Shown: in pieces, positions 55,267 through 64,000 of the stretch | How positions within the stretch are numbered: the stretch's first letter is position 1 | Layout of the letters: each line of letters starts with the position of its first letter | Assembly (NCBI GenBank): GCA_033063855.1 | Contig: CP093831.1 | Location: forward strand, 25,978,001 to 26,042,000 | Source of the DNA: Smittia aterrima | Lineage: Eukaryota; Arthropoda; Insecta; Diptera; Chironomidae | Length of the DNA: 64,000 nucleotides | Direction: 5' to 3' | Translations under genes and position numbers: made by a program | The notes under the pieces: model-generated | What the model saw: the letters and a program-made list of their open reading frames with translations, nothing else | Told to the model about the DNA's origin: nothing | Databases searched by the model: none

Positions 55267-56452
55267 CTTGGTTTTGTTCCTCCGCGTTGCGCGATTCTTT
55301 ACCAACTGAACTTCAAAATAATTCACTTGTATATTGTTGACACATAAAAAAATTCAGAAACATTTTTAAATGAGTGTGAAGATAAGATCTGAAGATGAGA
55401 TCTGTCAAAAAGCACTGAAATGATCTTTTCCGAATCAAGATTGAAGATAACTTTCAGTTTACGTGTTCGCAATAAGTTGGGAGGAAAGTTTTACCGAAAC
55501 ACCTGTTCAAACATTTTGTTCAATACTGTATCGTCGACTTAATGCCTCAAAACTTTCAATGGTATTTTTTAAATTCAACGACTCGTGATATTAGTTGAAA
55601 AGTAAGTGGTAGGTTGATTTTTAAGGATTTTTTCGTTACAAAAAACCTTTTTGTTAGCGGTTTGTCCGTCTGCCTGTGCGTCCGTCTGTATACGCCTAAA
55701 GTTGTGTGAAATGACCGGAAATAATCAGTAGACGACCGGGAGAGCTCAGATATGTATATACCGGAAGTGGCCGCAAAGTCGACCGGAAGTGCCCAAAATT
55801 CGACCGGAAATGAATGTTTTCTAATGTTTTCGAATGTTTCATCGAAGTTTTCGGATCTAGCCATACCACACACCAAGGAAATCTATAGAAAATCTATAGG
55901 AAATATGTAGATTTTAAAATCTAATAATTTTCTATATATTTTCCATATATTTTCTACTTTCTATTAAAAACCTATTAGTTTTCTATAGATTTTCTATTTT
56001 TTTCCTATAGAATTTCTATTAAATTTTAACAGAAATTTCCTAGATAGAAATTCTATAGATTTTCCATTAAAAAACTAAATTTTTAAGTATGCAATATTTT
56101 TTTACAGTTCAGAAAAATAAGAAAATTTCTAATTTGAAATTTAGACTACAATTTTAGGATACAATTTTATATTAGAACTTTCGCTGGATAAAATTTTGAA
56201 AAAATTGTCCTTTGACCTTTTTACCCCGTCACTTGTTGACCCCATCCCTAAGGATCACATACACCAAGTTTCAGTCTCCCAGCTTATCTCTAGGCCGCTA
56301 TACAGACAGACGGACAAAGTGGCCATAATGTTTTTTATTTTGAAAAAAGCCTTAAAAAACGTAAATGAAAAGTCAATGAAATTTACCATGAAAACAACGA
56401 AAAGCTTAAAATACTTTAGTTTTCTTTTATTCAACGAAGTTTTTGAATGAAT
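55267..56452. repeat. Foldback/low-complexity insertion between GT49 genes
   Basis: Two arms with TTTGTCCGTCTG (about 55618-55692, plus; 56293-56362, inverted) make an imperfect inverted repeat about 745 bp across. Inside are a short tandem array (unit about 21-22 bp, ACCGGAAGTGGCC-type, about 55760-55820) and about 200 bp of AT-rich sequence built on CTATAG and TTTCTA words (about 55880-56080). No transposase. It may be a non-autonomous element. Confidence 0.6.
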
Positions 56453-57944
56453 TTATGTGAAAAAATAAAAAAGCTTTGACAGAAAATTTTTCTCATTGTA
56501 GGAAACCAAATGCGAAGGAAAATCTCCGAGAAATAAGAACTCTTTAGGATCCCAATTTAAGATATCACAGCCTTTGCGATCTTTGTAGATAATTTTTAAA
56601 TCTTTTTGAATCTCAGTTTGTAGTAAATCAGTTTTTGTTTTCCAGTAGGCATGATCTACATTTTTCTTCCACCAATCGTTTTGTTTAATTCCTGGTTTGT
56701 GGCAGAGAAAAGCATTTGAGAGAATGTTGTAATTGTAGTCGAGAAGACACATTATGTAAGCTTGTGGCAGTTTATTAGCTTTGCCTTCCCAATCTAATCT
56801 CTCATCAAAAAGCGGATCGTCGTTGGTTCCAATGTAGAATGGCTCCCAGATTGTTAATTGGCCTTGTCTCTTCACTGATTGGAACACAGACATTTCATCG
56901 TCGTTGATATCCTCAAACCATTTATCATAGTTCGGAATCATTTGGCAACCTTTGCATAATAAGGAGTGCATCCAGATTGAAGTATTTTTCTCAATCATAA
57001 CTGAAAGCTCAGACTTAGTTTGAGGTACTTGTTGATCACTTTCAACTTCAAATGCCGGAATAACGAAAACACTGAAAAATAAGTTTATTCTGCCTTAGCT
57101 TTTGTCAATAAATATTTTTTATAAACTCACTTTTTCTTCTCCAAATAAGGTTTCGGATCTTTAGCGACCATAGCGAAAAATTGATCGATTAATCCAGGAC
57201 TCGGATAAAGCTCAAAGTCACTCGCTAAGACGAAATGAGTTAGAGCTGATTCCCGAGCGAAGTTTCTCGCCACGTTGATGGGAAATGTGGCATTAAACTT
57301 TGCCTTAAATTCTTTCACAGCTGAAGCATTAGCGAAAGGCTCTTCTGTTGGACACTTGTACTTTTGCTCAAATTCACCGAAAGTTGTTGGAATGGAATCG
57401 GGAAAATGTTGTCTTTCAAAGAAAATGTGAAAAGTCGTGAAATTTCTGACGAGTTCACTGTTCTCGTGGCAATTGCGCAAATAAGCAATTGAATCCAAAG
57501 TGATGTCGAATAAATTTCCTGGAGACCAAAGAGCAATGCTGACCGGAGCTTGCCATCGCTCTAAAAGTGGCACGAGATTGTCCAAGAAAGAAAAATCTGC
57601 ATTTGCTGTGTAAGTGATGGTCTCATTGCATTTAAAATATTTAGTTGCCTTCACATAATTTTGGAACATCCAGTAAATTCCATTTTGAAAAATCTTCAAC
57701 TCATTATCTTTGTCGTTGCATGAAATAAAATTTCTAGACACGTTTCAATTAATTAAAGTTCAATTGAACAAACAAAACAACAACATTACCTGACTCGAGA
57801 GTCTCGCGAAAACAACTCGTGGTTAAAATTAACAGTAGAAGCACTTTTCCGTACTGCGACGATTATTACTTGAAGAAGACAAATTGCAACCAAAACACAA
57901 AAAGTTTTAATAAAGAAATCTTTACTTTTATATTTGGGAACCAT
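56453..57944 (-). CDS. GT49 (B4GAT1/LARGE-like) glycosyltransferase, copy 2
   Basis: Three exons with the same junctions as copy 1: 57944-57790, 57733-57131, 57071-56453; 458 aa. Membrane anchor at about 12-30 (FCVLVAICLLQVIIV). Catalytic signatures as in copy 1, with SDFELYP in place of NDFELYP (D224, E226). The tail is a few residues longer and diverges (FLSKLFYFFT). Exon lengths 1 and 2 (155 and 603 nt) are equal in both copies, so they arose by tandem duplication, and the repeat at 55.6-56.4 kb entered the spacer. Both active-site acidic residues are kept, so both may be functional. Confidence 0.92.
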
Positions 57945-58346
57945 TTTGGTTTTGTTCCGTTGCCTCTTGCACTTCAATAACGACTGAATTTAACGACAAT
58001 TTTCCTCTTTAAGTTTGACTATCAATTGAATTTCTGTCTCATTTTAAATAGACAGTTGCAGCCTAACGCAAATGTATTTTTTCCTACGACCTTTGAAGAT
58101 GAAAGTGGTTTTACGATATCATTAAGAAATTATTTCCCGAACTTTATAAATTGCTTTCTGTATCGACTCACTCTACTCCGCACGAGAACAAATTGATAAA
58201 CTTCAGGTTTACACGTGCATTCATTTCTTGACATCTGCTTTGAACAGCGAAAAATAATTATTTTTCTAGAAGTTCATTCTCTAAGTATCTGCGCATGAGA
58301 CAACACGCGAAAAACTTAATTTAAACTTCAACAAAGTGCCACGAAA
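57945..58346. promoter_or_regulatory. Intergenic region between divergent GT49 and DUF229 genes
   Basis: 402 bp between the start codons of two genes transcribed away from each other. TTCATTCT with an initiator-like TCATTC (A at 58276) precedes the DUF229 ATG and recurs before the second DUF229 gene (A at 60950). No TATA box or DPE match seen. Confidence 0.35.
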
Positions 58347-60649
58347 ATGTTACCAAAAAGAAAATGTTTAACAAGAAAATATTTTCTTGCGGTCATAGGA
58401 ATCTTTTGTTTCTTCACGATTACTTTTATTTATAAGTCATCGAAAATATCAGATTTTGAGATTGTTTTGACTCCGTCTGAGTCATATGACGAACTAATCC
58501 CTGTTTTAAGCTTACCTATCCTCTCCTCTCCTGATCCGACTTTACCTATTCTGTCCTCTTCTGATTCAAGTTTAATTATTCGATCCGATCTTGATTTAAC
58601 CAACCAATCTAAAAGTAAGTTAAATAAAAAAATTTAAATGTTTAAAATAATTTTTATTTCAAGTCGCTCCGGGATATCTCGTTTGGTCGCCGCAATGTAA
58701 AATATTTGATCACGATCCTTTTGAGAAAGAGTCAATGAAGAACTTCAAAAGACAAGAGTTTAAACCTTGTTCTAATCAAAAGCCTTTGACGACGATCGAA
58801 CAAAACTTTGAAGAGAATGTTGTTCGGTTAATATTTCACAACGATCTAAAATCAGACTATTCAACGAATACGTCGACTCTTTTGTGTTGGTACAACGAAA
58901 TAACTCGTGATAATGAAGCCTCAAAACCAGATAAAACTTACAAGTAAGTTTATAACAAATGCTTCAACTCAGATGACTAAAAAACACTTGTTTTAGACTA
59001 AAAGAATCTCAATACTTCAATGAATCAATTGATCTGCCATCATCAATCGAATCGATTATTGTTCAATGCAGTTCAACTTCAAAAAAATCTAAAAAATCAA
59101 AAAAGAAAACTGAAACAGTTTACAAAAATGCTCACACTTTCATTCGACGAACTCCAGAGAGAGCGAGAATATTGAACGACTTCAAGATTTTGTATCCGCA
59201 GAAGAAACCGCTCAGTGTCTTGATGATCGGTGCCGATTCAATTTCAAGATTAAATTTTCTTCGGACGATGCCAAACACGGCGGAATATGTTCATCAAAAT
59301 GATTGGTTCGAACTTGAAGGATACAACAAAGTAAGCAAAACTTTTTTTAAATATCTTTGACATTTCTGATCATTTCTGGTTCCAGAATGGCTATGCAACT
59401 GATTCGAACTTAATGGCGATTCTAACTGGAATAGATCTTGACAGCCATAACCCGAACCAAGGCTGCAAAATGACTCTTGAAGGTTACGAGAAATGTAAAT
59501 TTTTATGGAAGTATTTTAAGCAAAGTGGCTACGCGACAGCTTTTGCAGAAGATGGTCAAAATATCCACACCTTCAACTATTGCAGAGACGGATTTCTAAC
59601 TCAACCAACGATGCATTACTTAAGACCATTTACGATGGCAGCAGAAGAGTTAGCTGGCAATAGTAAAAGATTTCAATGTCTACTCTATCAACAATATGCC
59701 GATTACATTTATCAGAACGCGATTGATTTCGCTACTGCTTACAAAGACGAATCGTACTTTGGTTTGTTCTGGACAAACACTTTTTCTCATGAAGACGTTA
59801 ATGAGCCTTCTTCGATGGATGACAAAATGAAATCTTATTTCGAACAAATGGAAGAGAAAGGAATTCTTAACTCGTCAGCCGTGATTTTCTTTAGTGATCA
59901 TGGAATTCGTTTCGGGTCATCCAGGATGACATCGGAAGTAAGAAAATGTGTTAAGATGAAATTTGAAATAATTTAAATTAATTTTATTGTAGACTGGTTG
60001 GCTTGAGGAAAGTTTGCCTTTCATGTTCATCTGGCTTCCGGAATGGTTCAAAGATGAGCATCCAGATTTTGTTGAAAGTCTCAAAGTTAATCGAAACAGA
60101 TTGACAACAACTTATGACATTCACATGACTCTTAAACACATTCTTGAACTATCTGGAAGAGTTGGAACTCTCGATCAATCTGAGGGCTGCCCGAAATGTC
60201 AATCTCTCTTCCGAGAAGTTCCTTGGAATCGAAGCTGTGTCGATGCTGGGATTCAAGTCAATTATTGTGGCTGCTCCGACTATAAACTTGTCAAAAAAAG
60301 CGATGAGGACTTGGAGAAGTATGCGAACATAATTTTAGACGCCATCAACAATTATGTTACAAAAAATTCGAGAAAATTTAATTTAACGACTTGGCAATGC
60401 GCAAAATTGACTTTGAAATCGCCAAGAACCGTTTCATGTTCAGAATCAACTGTCACTAAAGGAAAATATTTAGTCAAATTTACAGCTCATCCATCGGATG
60501 CTGTGTTTGAAGCTGTTATTTTAGAGCATGAGGACAAGAGCTTGGAGAAGGATGGAAAGGTTTCTCGTCTAAACAAATACGGCAATGACGGAAACTGTGT
60601 TGATGATAGGGATCTTCGTCATTATTGTTTCTGTGAAAAAAAAAACTAA
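58347..60649 (+). CDS. DUF229 (alkaline-phosphatase/sulfatase-fold) protein, copy 1
   Basis: Five exons: 58347-58614, 58664-58943, 58997-59330, 59386-59937, 59993-60649; 696 aa. Type II anchor at about 12-29 (YFLAVIGIFCFFTITFIY), a Ser/Pro-rich stalk (about 50-88), then a lumenal domain. Sulfatase-like landmarks: MIGADSISRLNF (D263, S266) and FFSDHGIRFG (D465, H466), the positions where sulfatases and phosphatases bind metal. GCPKCQSLFREVPWNRSC and YCGCSDY form a Cys-rich region near the end. DUF229 proteins are common in nematodes and insects and their reaction is unknown to me. The first four introns are 49, 53, 55 and 55 nt. Confidence 0.94.
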
Positions 60650-61018
60650 ATTAATAAATAATTGATATGCATCACCTATGTTATTGAACTTTTTGTGCCG
60701 TGATAGCGACGTTTGAAATGTCTTCATTATTATAAGAAGTTGCCTGTGACGAAATCGGTAAAGCAGCGTTGAAAAGCTCTAACGAATTCACTCCAAATGT
60801 TCCATAAATTGATCTCCTATTTTAAACACTTTCTGTTTCATCTGATATTTTACCTTGCGATACGTCACAGATGAGCCAAGTGTTTTTTTTTTCAAATTTC
60901 ATGACATCTGGTTTGACAATCGAAATTTCTATTATTTTTCAAGTTGTTCATTCTGAAAATATTAGCGCAATAGAGAACAAGCAAAAAATCTCGTTCAAAC
61001 TTCAAGAGTGCTACGACA
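60650..61018. other. Spacer between DUF229 genes
   Basis: Holds an AATAAA at 60653 and the promoter side of copy 2, with TTCATTCT at about 60947-60954 shared with the region upstream of copy 1. Nothing else recognised. Confidence 0.5.
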
Positions 61019-63279
61019 ATGGTGAACACAAAATCACGTCTCACAAGAAAAAAAATTGTGGTTTTCATTGGAATCTTTAGTCTTATCCTGATTTCTTTAA
61101 TTTTTCAATCAAAAGTATCAGATTTAAAGTTCGAATTGTCAATTTCTTATTCAAATGATTCGAACGTCGAACAAATTCCTGATCGAAACGAAATTGTGAT
61201 TCCTGATTTATTCAACCAAACTGAAAGTAAGTTAAATAAATGAATAAACTTTTAATGTTTAAATCAAAATATTTTTTAAGTCGCTCCTGGATATCTCGTT
61301 TGGTCACCACAATGTAAAATATTCGACTACGATCCTTTTGCAAAAAAAACGAAGGAGAACTTAGAGAAAGAAAAACAAAAACACAAACCTTGTTCGAATC
61401 GGAAAACTTTGACAACGATCGAACAGAACTTTGAAGAGAATGTTGTTCGATTAATATTTCATGACGACCTTAAGTCAGACTTTTTGTCGAATACGTCGAG
61501 TCAACTTTTGTGTTGGTACAACGAAATAATTCGTGACAATGAAGCCTCAAAACCAGATAAAACTTTCAAGTAAGTTTCTACCAAATGCTTAAACTCAAAT
61601 GAAAAATTAAATATTTTTTAGATTAGGTGAATCTCAATTTTTCAATGAATCTGTTGATCTGCCATCACCAATCGAATCGATTATTGTTCAATGCAGTTTA
61701 AGTTTAAATTCATCGAACAGCTCCAAAGAGATAACTGAAATTGTTTACAAAAATGCTCACAATTTCATTCGACGAACTCCAGAGAGAGCGAGCATCTTAA
61801 ATAAATTCAAAATTTTGTATCCACAGAAGAAACCTCTCAATGTCTTGATGATCGGTATCGATTCGATTTCAAGATTGAATTTCCTTCGAACGATGCCGAA
61901 TACTGCGGAATATGTTCATCAAAATGATTGGTTCGAACTTGAAGGATACAACAAAGTAAGCAAAACTTTTCGATGAAATAAAATACAATACTTTTTAATG
62001 GCTTCTTTTAGAATGGCTACAACACTTATCCGAACTTAATGGCGATACTAACTGGAATAAATATTGAAGCAAATACTGGCCCTTATCAACAAGGTTGTGA
62101 CGAATCTGTTGAAGGTGTCGAGAAATGTCCATTTTTGTGGAAATATTTCGAGCAAGCTGGCTACGCGACAGCTTATGCTGAAGACGATCAATACATGCAA
62201 ACGTTTACTTATTTGAAACCTGGATTTATAACGCAACCAACGACGCATTACTTAAGATCATTTGCACTCGCAGCAGAAAAGTTAAGTGGTAAAAGATTAG
62301 GTGGTAGATGTCTTCTTTACCAACAATATGCCGATTTCATTTATCAAAACGCGATTGATTTCGCAACTGCATACAAAGATGATTCCTACTTTGGTTTGTT
62401 CTGGACAAATTCTTTTTCGCATGACAACATAAATGAGCCTCTGTCAATGGACGACAGAATGAAATATTATTTGGAACAAATGGAAGAGAAAGGAATTCTT
62501 AACTCGTCTGCAATAATTTTCTTTAGCGATCACGGAATTCGATTTGGGTCTGGCAGGATAACATTGGAAGTATGGAGAATGATTAAAAATGTATATTAAA
62601 GAATTCTGAATCAATTTCATTGTAGACTGGTTGGTATGAAGAAAGTTTGCCCTTCATGTTCATCTGGCTCCCAAAATGGTTCAAAGACGAGCATCCAGAT
62701 TTTAATCAAAGTCTCAAAGTTAATCGAAACAGATTGACAACAACTTATGACATACACATGACTCTCAAACACATTCTTGAGCTATCTGGAAGAGTTGGAA
62801 CTCTCGATCCGTCTGAGGGCTGCCCGAAATGTCAATCTCTCTTCCGAGAAGTTCCTTGGAATCGAAGCTGTGCCGATGCTGGGATTCAAGATAATTATTG
62901 CGCTTGTTCTGACTATAAACTTATCAAAAAGAGCGATGAAGACTTGCTGAAGTACGCGACATTCATTCTAAACTCCATCAACAATTATGTTATAGAACAT
63001 TCGAGAGATATGAATGCAACGACTTGGCATTGTGCAAATTTGACGTTGAAATCTGTTGGAACTGTTCAATGTTCACTATCAACAAATGAACCAGGAAAAT
63101 ATTTAGTCAAATTTACAGCTCTGCCATCGAAGGCTGTGTTTGAAGGAGTTATTCAGGAACATGATGACCAAAGCTTGGAGATGATTGGAAGTGTTTCTCG
63201 TCTCAACAAATACGGCAATCAAGGAGACTGTGTTAAAGATTCGAATCTAAGAAATTATTGTTACTGTGAAAAAAAATAA
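61019..63279 (+). CDS. DUF229 (alkaline-phosphatase/sulfatase-fold) protein, copy 2
   Basis: Five exons: 61019-61226, 61281-61569, 61622-61955, 62012-62569, 62626-63279; 680 aa. Membrane anchor at about 13-29 (VVFIGIFSLILISLIF), with a shorter stalk than copy 1. The central domain has MIGIDSISRLNF (D246; Ala of copy 1 is Ile) and FFSDHGIRFG (D450, H451), and the same Cys-rich end (GCPKCQSLFREVPWNRSC, NYCACSDY). Exon 3 is exactly as long as in copy 1 and all intron phases agree, so the two are a tandem pair. The stop overlaps an AATAAA. Function unknown beyond fold-level similarity to metal-dependent phospho/sulfo-hydrolases. Confidence 0.94.
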
Positions 63280-64000
63280 AAGAATAACTTTTAGTTAAGT
63301 GAAGTGATGATTGATTACGACATCTTTGATCTTATGGCAATTTATTCATTATCGATAGCATATTGCAATTTAAAAAATGGTCAGGTAGTAAGTCGAGTAA
63401 AAAATGTCCCAGAAGAAACAGCTTTACTGGACGCGGTTGAGGCTGGTTAAACCAGCTGTGCAAATAGAGCGAAGTTAGTTATTTATTCTAGTGTAGAATC
63501 AGATGAAATCTTTCTACAGGATGTCTGCACATACACTGAACTCAATTCATTTAAAACTTTTGTGTCGCTTCTATATACCATTATGATCTATATATTATAA
63601 TGATCTATATATTATAATGATATTTAATATATTATATATAATATACGGCTGCAGTCCTTTTCCATCTTCACATCCTAGCCTCGCTTGTGTCTATTAGTGT
63701 CCATCACCAAACACTTTTGAAACATCTTATACTGAGTGTACACTGTTCCTTCGATCATCAAAATTTATTCATTGTCATGAACCGCATAACTACATTGAAT
63801 GTCACTCATATAGACGTTATAAAATAACTTCTGTTTCTGCTTATGTCTAGCAGTTCGCAATAAAAGTTTTAAATATCTCTGTAGTGATGATCGAAAATTC
63901 AATAAATTTTCAGTAAGAAGAACATTTTTAAAGTATCCGTTCCTAAGAGAAGACGCTCAAAATTAATGTGTCGTGATGTTGAATTTTAAATCAAGTAACA
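63280..64000. other. Right-edge intergenic, with AT repeat
   Basis: A direct repeat of about 20 bp with the core ATGATCTATATATTATA occurs twice in tandem at about 63580-63620 and runs into a palindromic AT tract to about 63645. No gene recognised to the window end. Confidence 0.55.

Noticed and set aside
1..64000. CRISPR arrays, bacterial operons, rRNA genes, complete tRNA genes
   Set aside because: None seen; introns, core promoters and gene families are those of an insect nuclear genome.

Overview
The window is nuclear DNA of a dipteran insect. It is AT-rich, and most introns are 47-80 nt. Several proteins are close matches to fly orthologues: non-muscle myosin regulatory light chain, CCT-eta chaperonin and the Tis11 CCCH protein. 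Small lineage-expanded families (LRR-BTB, F-box, NACHT, GT49, DUF229) point to a nematoceran, most likely a non-biting midge (Chironomidae). That placement is inference from gene content and gene structure, not a search result.

Layout. 1-9.8 kb: a tandem cluster of four intronless LRR-BTB genes (+ strand). The first and last have a divergently transcribed F-box gene upstream; the F-box gene at 6.8-8.3 kb is a pseudogene. All four BTB copies keep an initiator plus a GGTTCT element at exactly DPE spacing. 10.0 kb: a tRNA-like (SINE-type) repeat. 10.7-14.8 kb: a Tdrd12/Yb-type piRNA-pathway gene (degenerate DEAD-box, CCCH finger, two Tudor domains, CS domain). 16.1-16.7 kb: sqh. 19.0-20.0 kb (- strand): a five-exon R7-RGS-binding-protein gene ending in a polybasic/Cys-Cys tail. 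20-28.2 kb: about 8 kb with no recognisable gene. 28.3-36.6 kb: a broken NACHT-gene tail, a 675-bp inverted-repeat element, and one intronless 2392-codon gene. That gene encodes two head-to-tail copies of an ankyrin-like / HExxH metallopeptidase-like / NACHT module. 36.7-38.3 kb: a complete Tc1 transposon with an intact D,D34E transposase. 39.6-41.6 kb (-): CCT7. 44.9-52.9 kb (-): Tis11, whose first coding exon lies 6.7 kb upstream of the second. 53.8-57.9 kb (-): two tandem GT49 glycosyltransferase genes. 58.3-63.3 kb (+): two tandem DUF229 genes.

How parts relate. The F-box and BTB products are families that act as substrate adaptors for cullin-RING ubiquitin ligases, so the left cluster looks like a fast-evolving adaptor array. 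The GT49 and DUF229 pairs lie back to back. All four encode type II membrane proteins of about 450-700 aa and look like secretory-pathway enzymes. Housekeeping genes (sqh, CCT7, Tis11) are conserved single genes placed between these younger expansions and mobile elements. The most unusual object is the double NACHT-metallopeptidase gene, an NLR-like architecture in an insect.

All exon boundaries were read by eye from GT..AG sites, preserved reading frame and comparison between paralogues in the window. No alignment, expression or database evidence was available.
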